DNA from: Actinomycetospora lutea
GTDB lineage: Bacteria > Actinomycetota > Actinomycetes > Mycobacteriales > Pseudonocardiaceae
Direction: 5' to 3'
Length of the DNA: 64,000 nt
Assembly (NCBI RefSeq): GCF_028737205.1
Contig: NZ_JAQZAL010000003.1
Span: forward strand, 1 to 64,000
Shown: positions 33,300 through 41,564 of the stretch, piece after piece
How positions within the stretch are numbered: position 1 is the stretch's first letter
Layout of the letters: every line of letters begins with the position of its first letter
Notes under the pieces: generated by a model
Databases searched by the model: none
Seen by the model: only the letters and a program-made list of their open reading frames with translations
What the model was told of the DNA's origin: nothing
Position numbers and translations under genes: made by a program

Positions 33300-33522
33300 A
33301 GGAGCGGCGGCGCGGCAGCGGCAGGGCGGGCTCGTCGCCGGCGGGCCCGGCGCGTGGCCCGGGGGGCGCGGCGGGGAGGTCGCGCAGGCCGTGGAGGACG
33401 CGGGCGAGGACCTCGGGGCGCGGGGCCGGGACGGCGCCGGTGGCGACCCGTGCCGCCTCGTTCGCAACCTCACCCGTGGCCGCCGCGTCCCTGACGGTGT
33501 CGCCGTCTCGGTCGGGGATCAC
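33298..33522 (-). CDS. Possible small protein, Arg/Pro/Ala-rich
   Basis: A 74-residue frame from GTG 33522 with a helical middle (DAAATGEVANEAARVATG, then RPEVLARVLHGLRD) and a disordered end. Third-position bias is good, but the ribosome site is weak and the stop lies in a palindromic element. No family recognised; may be a chance frame. Confidence 0.35.
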   Translation of the reverse strand: MIPDRDGDTVRDAAATGEVANEAARVATGAVPAPRPEVLARVLHGLRDLPAAPPGPRAGPAGDEPALPLPRRRS

Positions 33523-33763
33523 CCGATCGAGCGTAGGGCGACACGCACGACCGAGGGGCCGCACGCGGGCCGCCGGGCGGGCGACGGCAGGCTGGGCGCG
33601 GTGACCGCGTGAGAACCGCGTGTGGGCGAGCTGTCACGCTGGGTCGAACCGGACGGGCGCGCACCACGCGGCGCGTAACGGCCGCCGCTCGTCGTCCGAG
33701 GAGAACGGGAGTGAGGACACGGCCAGCGGAGGCCGGTCCCACGGGATCAGGGGTGGTCGGGGT
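33523..33763. promoter_or_regulatory. Upstream region of the LCP gene
   Basis: A 241-nt gap. GATCAGGGGTGGTC at 33745-33758 resembles one arm of the palindromic elements and lies directly before the start codon of the LCP gene. No clear promoter box seen. Confidence 0.3.
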
Positions 33764-34834
33764 ATGAGCGTCGGCGGGATGATCGACCAGGACGGGCGCG
33801 GCCCGGACCCGGACGAGGAGCGCGGACGGCGCCGCCGGGGCGTGCGCGCGCTCGTCTACGGCCTCATCGCCCTGCTGGTGCTCGTGCTGCTGGCCGCGGC
33901 CGGCGTCGTGATCGTCACCCAGCAGCTGGGCTCGCAGGTCGGCCGCTACCCGTCGGTGTTCGCGCCGATCGACCCGTCCTCGCGCCCCGCCGACTCGGCC
34001 GGCCAGACGTTCCTGCTGATCGGCACCGACTCCCGCTCGCCCGAGCCGACCACCGGCACCGAGGCCGCGCCCGACGCCGTCTTCGGCTCGCAGCGCAGCG
34101 ACGTGATCATGGTGGCGACCATCGCCGAGAACGGGCAGAGCGCGAGCGTCGTCTCCATCCCGCGCGACTCCTACGTCGACATCCCGGGCCGCGGCCAGAA
34201 CAAGATCAATGCCGCGCTCGCGTTCGGCGGCCCGCCGCTGCTGATCCAGACCGTCGAGCAGCTCACGGCGGTCCACATCGACCACTACGCGGTCATCGAC
34301 TTCGCCGGCTTCGCCCAGATGACCGACGCCGTCGGCGGCATCGACGTCAACGTCGGCCAGGAGTCCGAGCGCGACGGCGTCGTCGTCCCGGCCGGCGAGC
34401 AGCACCTCGACGGCGCGCAGGCCCTCGTCTACGTCCGCGAGCGCAAGAGCCTGCCCGGCGGCGACCTCGACCGCGTGCGGCGCCAGCAGGCCGCCCTGCG
34501 CGCGTTCCTGGAGAAGGCGCTGTCCTCCGGGACGCTGTCGAGCCCGACCGGCGCGTACGCCCTCGTCGACACCGTCTCGCGCCACGTCGGCGTCGACGAC
34601 TCGCTGTCGAACACCGGCCTCGCGCAGCTCGCGATCAGCATGCGCGACCTGCGGAACTCGAACGTCTCGTTCCTCACCGTGCCCGTCAGCGGGACCGGGA
34701 CGGAGGGCGACCAGTCGGTGGTCTACCTGAACCGGACCGCGGGCCGTGACCTGTGGTTCGCCGTGAACACCGACGCGGTGCCGCAGTACGTCGCCACCCG
34801 TCCGCAGGAGCAGCTCTCCGACACGCCGCGCTGA
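33764..34834 (+). CDS. LytR-CpsA-Psr (LCP) family protein
   Basis: A 356-residue type II membrane protein. A short Arg-rich cytoplasmic start leads to a membrane helix (about 27-50) and an extracellular LCP domain (about 80-245), with LLIGTDSRS, RSDVIMVATI, SIPRDSYVDIPG and KINAA. These Asp and Arg residues bind Mg2+ and polyprenyl pyrophosphate. LCP enzymes move glycopolymers, such as arabinogalactan, from lipid carrier to peptidoglycan. ATG 33764 is chosen because coding bias begins there; the frame opens at 33620. It is followed after 19 nt by the GMC oxidoreductase gene. Confidence 0.88.
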   Translation: MSVGGMIDQDGRGPDPDEERGRRRRGVRALVYGLIALLVLVLLAAAGVVIVTQQLGSQVGRYPSVFAPIDPSSRPADSAGQTFLLIGTDSRSPEPTTGTEAAPDAVFGSQRSDVIMVATIAENGQSASVVSIPRDSYVDIPGRGQNKINAALAFGGPPLLIQTVEQLTAVHIDHYAVIDFAGFAQMTDAVGGIDVNVGQESERDGVVVPAGEQHLDGAQALVYVRERKSLPGGDLDRVRRQQAALRAFLEKALSSGTLSSPTGAYALVDTVSRHVGVDDSLSNTGLAQLAISMRDLRNSNVSFLTVPVSGTGTEGDQSVVYLNRTAGRDLWFAVNTDAVPQYVATRPQEQLSDTPR

Positions 34835-34853
34835 GAGCGGGTATGCCGGTCCC

Positions 34854-36356
34854 ATGAGCTGGGACGTCCTGGTCGTCGGCGGGGGCTCGGCCGGCTGCAC
34901 GCTGGCCGGGCGCCTCTCCGAGGACCCGGGCCGGCGGGTGCTGCTGCTCGAGGCCGGGTCGGCGGTGTCCGACCCCGCCGCGTTCCCCGCCGAGGTCCGC
35001 GACGTCTCGTCGCTGGCGGCCTGCGACCCCGACGGCCCGCACACGTGGGACGTCGGAGTCGAGCTCACTGCCGGGCGGCGCACGCGCGTCGGGCGGGGAC
35101 GCCTGCTGGGCGGGTCGAGCGCGGTCAACGGCGCCAACCACCTCCGTGCCACCCGCGCCGACCTCGACTCCTGGTCGGGCTGGTCGTTCGACGCGACGCT
35201 GCCGTACTACGTGCGCGGCGAGCGCGACCTCGACATGACCGGCCCGCTGCACGGCGACGCGGGGCCCGTGCCGGTGGTGCGCCCGGCGGGCGAGCTGCGG
35301 GCCGCGGTGACCGAGCGGTTCCTCGCCGCCGCCGCCCGCACGGGCGTGCCGCCCGAGATCGACAAGAACGGCGACCGTGCCCCCGGCGCAGGCCTCGTGC
35401 CGGCCAACGTGCGGCGCGGGGTGCGCGTGAACGCCGCGATGGCCTACGTCCTGCCGCACCTCGACCGCCCCAACCTCACGGTCCGCGGCGACGTCACGGT
35501 CGCGCGGGTGCTGCTCGACGGCGACCGGGCGGTGGGGGTCGAGGGCGCCGACGGCGAGCGGATCGAGGCCGGCGAGGTCGTGCTGTCGGCCGGGTCGGTG
35601 TGCACGCCCCAGCTGCTCGCCCACTCGGGGATCGGGCCGCCCGACGCCCTGCGCGCCGCGGGGCTGCCCGTGCGCCACGAGCGCCCCGGCGTCGGGCGGG
35701 GCTACAGCGACCACCCGAGCGTCTACCTGGCGTTCCCGTCCCCGGACCCCGAGGGCATCCACCCCGAGGCGCCCGGCGCGCAGGCCGCGGTGCACCTCGA
35801 CGCCGGCGCCGACCCCGCCGGCGACCTGGAGATCCTGCTGTTCGCGCGCCCGTTCGCGCCCGGCGGGCCGTGCCACCTCATGTGCGCCCTGCAGGCCCCG
35901 GAGAGCCGCGGCGCGATGACGTTCTCGGCCGACCCGCGGACCCCGCCCCGGCTCGAGCACCGCTACCTCGCGTCGGGGCACGACCGGGCCCGGATGCGCC
36001 AGGTGGTGCGGCGCGCGGGGGAGCTGCTGGCGGCGGGGGGTCTCGCCCTCGGGCCGACGCGGACCCCCGGCGGCACGGCGCTCGACGACAGGGACCTCGA
36101 CGCGTGGATCACCGCGCACCTCGGGACGTCGGCCCACCTCTGCGGCAGCGCCCGGATCGGCCCGGCCGACGACCCCCTCGCCGTCGTCGACCCCGAGCTG
36201 CGCGTGCACGGCCTGCGCGGGCTGCGCGTCGTCGACACCTCGGTGCTCCCGACCGTGCCCCGCCGCGGGCCGGCGGCGACGGCGCTGATGCTGGGGGAGC
36301 GGGCCGCGGACCTCCTCGCCGGGCGCACCCTCGCCGAGGTCGCGCGCCCGTCCTGA
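34854..36356 (+). CDS. GMC family FAD oxidoreductase, possibly MftG-like
   Basis: A 500-residue flavoprotein. It has the N-terminal FAD-binding loop VVGGGSAGCTLAGRL, the GMC signature GRGRLLGGSSAVNGANH, and a C-terminal HLCGSARIG block with the active-site His. At the end, VPRRGPAATALMLGERAADLL replaces the usual NPxxT, a form I associate with mycofactocin-linked MftG-type enzymes. No mycofactocin genes are in the window, so that assignment is tentative. It should oxidise an alcohol using FAD. It starts 19 nt after the LCP stop, so the two could be co-transcribed. Confidence 0.8.
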   Translation: MSWDVLVVGGGSAGCTLAGRLSEDPGRRVLLLEAGSAVSDPAAFPAEVRDVSSLAACDPDGPHTWDVGVELTAGRRTRVGRGRLLGGSSAVNGANHLRATRADLDSWSGWSFDATLPYYVRGERDLDMTGPLHGDAGPVPVVRPAGELRAAVTERFLAAAARTGVPPEIDKNGDRAPGAGLVPANVRRGVRVNAAMAYVLPHLDRPNLTVRGDVTVARVLLDGDRAVGVEGADGERIEAGEVVLSAGSVCTPQLLAHSGIGPPDALRAAGLPVRHERPGVGRGYSDHPSVYLAFPSPDPEGIHPEAPGAQAAVHLDAGADPAGDLEILLFARPFAPGGPCHLMCALQAPESRGAMTFSADPRTPPRLEHRYLASGHDRARMRQVVRRAGELLAAGGLALGPTRTPGGTALDDRDLDAWITAHLGTSAHLCGSARIGPADDPLAVVDPELRVHGLRGLRVVDTSVLPTVPRRGPAATALMLGERAADLLAGRTLAEVARPS

Positions 36357-36518
36357 CCTGCACAGCTGTCCGGTTCGTCCCCGGTGGTGGCGCAGCGTCC
36401 GATCACGTCACCGGACACGGTCACAGCTGCGACACGATGGTGTGGATCGAGGTCACGTCCACGGTGATCGCGACGACACTCCTCGCGAGAACCACTCGAC
36501 GTGATCGAGGAGACCGTG

Positions 36519-36782
36519 ATGTCGTTCCTGCGCCGCCGTGTCGACGCGCCTGTTGTCGCTCCGCCCGGACGCACGCCCGACATCCCCGTCGACGGCCCCG
36601 CCGACGAGCCGGCACGCCGCCTGACGCGCTCCGAGCGCAAGGCCGTCAAGGCCGAGCAGGCCGCCGCGGCCGAGCTCGCCGCCCGCGTCGCGCGCGCCCA
36701 GCGCCGCCTCGCCCAGGCCACCGGGCCGCTGCCGGTCGTGCCCCAGCGCCGCTCGCCGGAGAACACCGTCCCGACGGAGTGA
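36519..36782 (+). CDS. Small charged helical protein
   Basis: An 87-residue protein (MSFLRRRV ... TRSERKAVKAEQAAAAELAARVARAQRRLAQ) with a long Lys/Arg/Glu/Ala helix, probably a coiled coil. No membrane segment. ATG 36519 has GAGGAG 6 nt upstream; GTG 36501 overlaps that site and is less likely. It is followed by a GTG-start lipoprotein gene 34 nt on. Function unknown. Confidence 0.6.
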   Translation: MSFLRRRVDAPVVAPPGRTPDIPVDGPADEPARRLTRSERKAVKAEQAAAAELAARVARAQRRLAQATGPLPVVPQRRSPENTVPTE

Positions 36783-36816
36783 TCGCGGCAGGCGCCCGCG
36801 TGGAATCCTGCGCGGC

Positions 36817-38070
36817 GTGCCTGCCCGTCTGCTCGCGGCGGTGGTCGTCCCGGTCGTCACGGCCCTGCTGCTCGGTGCCTGCGGCGCGACGCCCACCGGC
36901 AGCGCGCCACCGCCCGCGTACGACCCGCCGACCGGCTTCGCCGCCCCCACCGGGACGCTGTTCGGCGGGTCCGGGTCGCGGGTGTTCGGGCGCGACGCGG
37001 CGGCGCTGCCCGCGGCGCTGATCGGCACCGCGATCTGGGCGACCGACGGCGGGCGCGTGCTGCGCACCGACTCCACCGGCGCCGAGGTCCCGGGCCCCGC
37101 CCTGCCGCCGGGTCGCCACGCCGCGGGCAGGCCGGTGGCCACGGCCGACGGCGGCGTGCTGGTCGGGGCGTCGAGCGTCGTGCCGGGCGCGGGCACCACG
37201 CCGCCCGGCCTCGCGGTCGACCTCGTCGCCCTCGACGCGGCGAGCGGCGACCTGCGCTGGAACGCCCCGACGGTGCTCCCGTGGGCGGAGCGCCCGCCGG
37301 CGGTCGCGATGGACGTCGCCGGGGTCGTCGCCGGGGTCGCCGTGCTGACCGCGAGCACCGACACGCAGCGCACCGCCGTGGGCGTCGACCTCACCTCCCG
37401 CCGCGTGCTGTGGACCGCCGACGGGGTCGCGGTGGACGCGCTGCTCGCCGACGGCCCGGCCGGCGGCACCGCGATCGGCGTCGCGACCACGCCGGGCGAG
37501 AGCCGCGCCTACGCCGACTCGACGATCGTCGGCCTCGACGCCGTCACCGGACTGCGCCGCTTCGCCCCGCCCGAGGTGCTGCGGGCCCCGCAGATCACCC
37601 CCGCCGGGCCGTCGCTCGCCGTGCTGAGCGGGCGCACGGCCGCCACGACGCTCGCCGCGCCTGCCGCCTCGCTGCGCTTCGTCGACGCGCGCGGGACGAC
37701 CGTGCGCACCGTCGACGTCGGCAACACCTACACCCCGCCGCGCTGCGTCTGGGACGAGGCGGCCACCACCGTCTGCGGCGGCGACACCCGCGTCTTCGCG
37801 GTGGACGCGGGGACCGCCGCCCCGCTGTGGGAGCTGCCCGACCCCGCCGCCAACCGCGTCGCGCCGCGGATGACCACCGCGTGGCACGGCGCGGTCTACG
37901 GCACCACGGTCAACGGCCCGGTCGTGCTCGACGCCCGCACCGGCACCGACCGCGACACCCGGCCCGGCGCCGCCCCGGTGCTGGTCAACGCCTACCTCGG
38001 GCTCGGCGCGGAGACCGCCGGGGTCGCGGGCTTCGGCGGGGGCACGGCGATCACGCCGGCGATCCGGTGA
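36817..38070 (+). CDS. Beta-propeller (PQQ-like) lipoprotein
   Basis: A 417-residue lipoprotein with lipobox LLGACG at about residue 21. The body has repeated LDAASGDLRW, VDLTSRRVLW, LDAVTGLRRF and VDAGTAAPLWEL units, typical of PQQ-like beta-propeller blades. No PQQ-binding catalytic Asp could be identified, so it is probably a binding or scaffold protein at the outer face of the membrane. GTG 36817 directly precedes the signal peptide. Similar lipoproteins are common in pseudonocardia-type genomes; role unknown. Confidence 0.75.
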   Translation: MPARLLAAVVVPVVTALLLGACGATPTGSAPPPAYDPPTGFAAPTGTLFGGSGSRVFGRDAAALPAALIGTAIWATDGGRVLRTDSTGAEVPGPALPPGRHAAGRPVATADGGVLVGASSVVPGAGTTPPGLAVDLVALDAASGDLRWNAPTVLPWAERPPAVAMDVAGVVAGVAVLTASTDTQRTAVGVDLTSRRVLWTADGVAVDALLADGPAGGTAIGVATTPGESRAYADSTIVGLDAVTGLRRFAPPEVLRAPQITPAGPSLAVLSGRTAATTLAAPAASLRFVDARGTTVRTVDVGNTYTPPRCVWDEAATTVCGGDTRVFAVDAGTAAPLWELPDPAANRVAPRMTTAWHGAVYGTTVNGPVVLDARTGTDRDTRPGAAPVLVNAYLGLGAETAGVAGFGGGTAITPAIR

Positions 38071-38098
38071 GATCGGTGCCGCCGGGGTAGCCGCGGGG

Positions 38099-38521
38099 AT
38101 GGGTGACTACGAGCACACGACCGACGTCCGCCGCCCGCCGGAGGAGGTCTTCGCCTACCTCGCCGACGTCGAGCACCTGCCCGCGTACTTCAGCGGGCTG
38201 GAGAAGGCGTGGAGCAACGGCGGCGAGGAGGTCGGCGTCGTCGCGAACGTCGAGGGCGAGCGCTACGAGGGCACGGCCTGGATGCACGCCGACGCGGACG
38301 CGCGCAGCCTGCGCTGGGGCGCCGAGCACGCCAGCGGCTACCACGGCGAGCTGTTCGTGACCGGGATCGGCGACGAGGACTCGCGGGTCACCGTCACGCT
38401 GCACACCGAGCGCGCCGACGGGCCCGGCGTCCGCGCCGGCCTCGAGCAGACCCTCGCCGACCTCAAGCGCATCCTCGACGGCGCGGGGACCGAGCGGATC
38501 GACGGAGCGGAGCGCGACTGA
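38099..38521 (+). CDS. SRPBCC (START-like) family protein
   Basis: A 140-residue protein of the helix-grip SRPBCC fold: a TTDVRRPPEEVFAYLADVEHLPAYFSG-type opening (split here as VRRPPEEVFAYLADVEHL, then PAYFSG), central strands, and a long C-terminal helix (LEQTLADLKRIL). The fold has a hydrophobic cavity for lipids or polyketides. Ligand unknown. It lies 28 nt after the beta-propeller lipoprotein gene, so is probably co-transcribed with it. Confidence 0.85.
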   Translation: MGDYEHTTDVRRPPEEVFAYLADVEHLPAYFSGLEKAWSNGGEEVGVVANVEGERYEGTAWMHADADARSLRWGAEHASGYHGELFVTGIGDEDSRVTVTLHTERADGPGVRAGLEQTLADLKRILDGAGTERIDGAERD

Positions 38522-38633
38522 TCGGACCGGGTGATCGCGGCCGCCGACCGGGCGACTGAATCGTTCGACGTGGCAGCGATCACGTCCCTCTGGCATCGTG
38601 GGCGATTCGGACAGCCCACTGGACGGAGACTCC

Positions 38634-39506
38634 GTGCGCCTCCCGTTCGTCCGCCGCCGTTCCACCACGAGCACCACCTCCGGCGGCGCCACCACGGTCC
38701 CGCGCGCCGCCACCACGGCCCGCCGCGTGCCCGGTCCCGACGTCATGGTCGGGATGGAGTACCTCGACCTGCCGGCCCGCGAGGCGACCCGCGCCCCGGC
38801 CCCGGAGATCGCCGTCTGCGGCATCGACCCGCAGGTCCCCGGCACCCCCGCGGTGCCGCGCCTGCACGTCGTCGTCGGCGACGACGGCCCGCGGCCCGAC
38901 TCCGTGTCCGAGCTGCTCGACCGGGCCGGCGGCGAGGGCGGCGTGCGGGTGCGGCGGCTGACCGTCGACGTCCGCGGCCTGCGTGACGTGCTCGAGAGCC
39001 GCGGCGGGTGGAACCTGCTCGCCGCGCTCGTGCGCGAGCCGTCCGACCGGGTCACCAACGCGGTCTTCCGCGCGACGATGGCCGGTCCCGCGGGCGAGGG
39101 CACCGGCCCGGTGGGCGCGCTGCTCGAGGACGGCGACGTCGACGTCGAGGTCTGCGTGGTCGGCGAGGGCGACACCGTGGCCGGGCGCTGCCGGCGCGAG
39201 CTGGGCCGCGGGCGGCTGTCGCTGACGACGTTCCTCGCCGAGTCCGAGCGCCTCACGCGCCGGCTCGCCGAGGCCCTGGCGCGACCTCGCGACCGTGGCA
39301 CCCGGCGCTGCTTCGAACAGGCGCTCGGCGACGTGCTCGCCGACGCCCCGCTCACCGACCTGCTCGGACGCCACCGCGAGGCGCCCTACTGCTCGGTGCC
39401 CGGCACCTGGGCCACGCCCCCGACGCCGGCGACCCCGGCGCCGCGGCGCGGCGACCTCTCCGAGCAGGTCGACGCCTCCGTGACGCTGGAGGAGGCGTCG
39501 AGGTAG
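38634..39506 (+). CDS. Conserved-looking protein of unknown function
   Basis: A 290-residue protein, no family recognised. A Thr/Arg-rich start leads to a mixed alpha/beta body (RLHVVVGDDG, VRRLTVDVRGLRDVLES, LLAALVREPSDRV) and a helical end with Cys in RRCFEQALGDVL and YCSVPG. GTG 38634 follows GGAG and starts VRLPFVRRR; GTG 38598 is a possible earlier start. It converges with the universal stress protein gene, with 1 nt between stops. A GATCACGTCCCTC box at about 38577-38589 upstream also occurs on the other strand near 19289-19301. Confidence 0.7.
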   Translation: MRLPFVRRRSTTSTTSGGATTVPRAATTARRVPGPDVMVGMEYLDLPAREATRAPAPEIAVCGIDPQVPGTPAVPRLHVVVGDDGPRPDSVSELLDRAGGEGGVRVRRLTVDVRGLRDVLESRGGWNLLAALVREPSDRVTNAVFRATMAGPAGEGTGPVGALLEDGDVDVEVCVVGEGDTVAGRCRRELGRGRLSLTTFLAESERLTRRLAEALARPRDRGTRRCFEQALGDVLADAPLTDLLGRHREAPYCSVPGTWATPPTPATPAPRRGDLSEQVDASVTLEEASR

Positions 39507-39507
39507 G

Positions 39508-39966
39508 TCAGGTCGTGTGGACGATCAGCACGTCGGTCGGCGCGCGGCGCGAGACCTCGGCGGGCACCGAGCCGAGCAGGCGCCCGGCGAAGCTCGCGAG
39601 GCCCTTGTTGCCCACCACGACGAGGTCGGCGTGGTGCAGATCGACCTTGTCGCAGATCGCCTGCACCGGCTCGCCCTCGACGGCGACCGTGTTGACCTCC
39701 TCGGCGCCGGCGCGGCGGGCGACGTCGCGGGCGTCGCGCAGCTTCTCCTCCGCCGGGTTCGACCCGATGATCTTGTAGGCCTCGTCGCCGAGGGCGCGCT
39801 CCGCCTCGGCCCGGTCGCGGGTGTCCTGGCGGCCGGAGCGCTCGTAGGCGCAGATGATGAGGAGCTTGGCGCCGGCGTCCGCCGCGATCGCCGCGGCCCG
39901 CGTGACGGCCGTGGTGGCCGAGGAGGAGCCGTCCGTGCCCACCGCCACCAGCTTGTAGTCGCTCAC
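39508..39966 (-). CDS. Universal stress protein
   Basis: A 152-residue UspA-fold protein. VGTDGSSSATTAV at the start and VVVGNKGLASFAGRLLGSVP near the end give the ATP-binding pattern G-x2-G-x9-GS(V), so it should bind ATP. The end DVLIVHTT is typical. Such proteins dimerise and help survival under stress or slow growth. Single gene, divergent from the orphan ATP-synthase b gene with about 180 nt between. Confidence 0.92.
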   Translation of the reverse strand: MSDYKLVAVGTDGSSSATTAVTRAAAIAADAGAKLLIICAYERSGRQDTRDRAEAERALGDEAYKIIGSNPAEEKLRDARDVARRAGAEEVNTVAVEGEPVQAICDKVDLHHADLVVVGNKGLASFAGRLLGSVPAEVSRRAPTDVLIVHTT

Positions 39967-40149
39967 GGCCGCACCCTAGGGGCCGTTCCCGTCCGGGCAG
40001 GGTGCGGGGGCTCACGGGTGACCCGGGGTCGCCGAGCCGGGGGAGATCGGACAGACTGTGCGCGAGCGCCAGACCGGCGGTGACCCGCGCTGCCGGTCCG
40101 TGGTGCCCGCGATGCAGGACGACGACCCGAACAGGCGGTGCAGCCGGCG

Positions 40150-40653
40150 ATGACCCTGGCGAGTGGCTACTTCGTGCTCACCCCGATCTGGCACGAGATC
40201 GTGATCGGGATGGTCGCGTTCGGCGCGCTCTACCTCGTCATGACCAAGGTCTTCATGCCGCGCCTCGAGAAGGTCTACGCCGAGCGCCACGACCGCATCG
40301 AGGGCGGCTTCGAGCGCGCCGAGCAGGCCCGCGCCGAGGCCCGCCGCGTGCAGACCGAGTACCGCACCCGCATCGGCGAGGCCCGCGACGAGGCCACCCG
40401 CATCCGCGACGCCGCGCGCGAGGAGGGCCAGCGCCGCCACGACGAGGTCCTGGCCGGTGCCCGCGAGGAGGCGGCCGGGATGGTCTCCCAGGGTCGCGAG
40501 GAGCTGGCCTCCCAGCGCTCCTCGGTCGCCTCGGACCTCCAGCCCGACGTCGCCCGGCTCTCCCGCCGGCTCGCCGGCCGGATGCTGGGCCGCGAGATCG
40601 GTGACGACGAGTACCGCCAGGTCGTCGACGACTACCTCGGCCAGCGCGTCTGA
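40150..40653 (+). CDS. Orphan F0 ATP synthase subunit b-like protein
   Basis: A 167-residue protein with the layout of ATP synthase subunit b: an N-terminal membrane helix (about 14-36, IVIGMVAFGALYLVMTKVF), then a long charged helix (RIEGGFERAEQARAEARRV and on), and a C-terminal helix ending in LAGRMLGREI. In ATP synthase this forms the peripheral stalk linking F1 to the membrane. No other atp gene is near, so it is either a second b-type subunit or a related stalk protein with a new role. ATG 40150 is chosen; GTG 40138 is possible. Its stop lies in a tandem 10-nt repeat. Confidence 0.8.
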   Translation: MTLASGYFVLTPIWHEIVIGMVAFGALYLVMTKVFMPRLEKVYAERHDRIEGGFERAEQARAEARRVQTEYRTRIGEARDEATRIRDAAREEGQRRHDEVLAGAREEAAGMVSQGREELASQRSSVASDLQPDVARLSRRLAGRMLGREIGDDEYRQVVDDYLGQRV

Positions 40654-40700
40654 GCCCTCGGGGCCCCTCGGGGCCCCTCTGGGCCCCTCTGAGCCCTCGA
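40651..40700 (+). repeat. Tandem 10-nt repeat
   Basis: Five exact-period units based on GGGCCCCTC(G/T) cover the stop codon of the subunit b gene and the following bases. Period 10 with point differences suggests an old slippage array. Confidence 0.8.
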
Positions 40701-40757
40701 GGCTCCGCGCAGCGCCGTGCGCTGCGAGAACCGGACTCCGCGGACACCAACGGACGC

Positions 40758-40779
40758 GTGAGGTCACGGTGAGGTCACG
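40758..40779. promoter_or_regulatory. Two contiguous copies of GTGAGGTCACG
   Basis: An exact 11-nt tandem duplication about 100 nt before the gene at 40880. GTGA/TCAC within each copy gives a small dyad. One helical turn per copy suits side-by-side binding of a regulator. Which regulator is not known. Confidence 0.45.
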
Positions 40780-40879
40780 ATTGCTGCGTGTCGCGTACGA
40801 CGTGGCCTCGTGTCGGTAACGACCGCGCCTGTTTCCCGATGAGTGCCCGAGACCACACCGGGCGAACGGGGGCAGGCAC

Positions 40880-41320
40880 ATGGGCGAGCGGGCGCAGGCG
40901 CACGACACGGCGCACACGGTCCGTGGTCGCGGCGGGACCGGGCTCGCCGCGCTCGTCGGCCGGTTCGTCGCGGTCGCGTTCCTCGCCGTGGGCACCCTGC
41001 TCGTCGGCGCGCCGCTGTCGAGCGCGAGCCCGGCCCTCGCCGCCGACCCCGCACCGGCCCCGGCGCCCGTGCCCTACGGCGGGGCCCTCGACAACCCGGA
41101 CCCGGGCGGCTCGTTCGACGACTCGCAGGTGCTCGAGGTGGCGATGCTCGGCCTCGGCGCGCTCAACGGCCTCGCGTTCGCCGCCGTCGTCATCCACAGC
41201 CGGATCCGCGGGAGTTCCGCCGCGGCGACCCGCCGCGCGCTCATGACCCGGACCGCCCGCGGCGTCCCCTCGGGCCCGCGGCCCCGGTTCGGCGGCACGC
41301 GCCACCGGGATGCGCACTGA
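40880..41320 (+). CDS. Small membrane protein with signal-like N-terminus
   Basis: A 146-residue protein. A hydrophobic segment (about 22-45) ends near ASPALAA and could be a cleaved signal or anchor. A short Pro/Ala loop and a second membrane helix follow (about 78-100, QVLEVAMLGLGALNGLAFAAVVI), then an Arg/Thr-rich tail. No family recognised. The tandem GTGAGGTCACG copies upstream may control it. Confidence 0.65.
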   Translation: MGERAQAHDTAHTVRGRGGTGLAALVGRFVAVAFLAVGTLLVGAPLSSASPALAADPAPAPAPVPYGGALDNPDPGGSFDDSQVLEVAMLGLGALNGLAFAAVVIHSRIRGSSAAATRRALMTRTARGVPSGPRPRFGGTRHRDAH

Positions 41321-41564
41321 CGAGTACGCCGTACCGCCGAGTCCCGGCCGGCTGCGTCCAGGTGGCCCATCCGGTGGCGCCCAACGGCGCCGATCCGCGA
41401 CGATGAGCGGCCCACCGGGTGAAGGAGATGCCCCGAACGGGCTGTTCCGTGAGCCGTCTGCAACGCGTCACGCTGGCAGGGACGATCCACCGGGTGACCC
41501 TGTGCCGCCGTCCGACGCCGTCGGACCACCCGGCGGCCACGTCCTCGCCCGTGAAGGAGCGCCG

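Noticed and set aside
41310-41564. N-terminal extension of the TSD/TEGR repeat protein
   Set aside because: Third-position G/C drops to mixed values in this part and no good ribosome site precedes ATG 41310 or ATG 41403.
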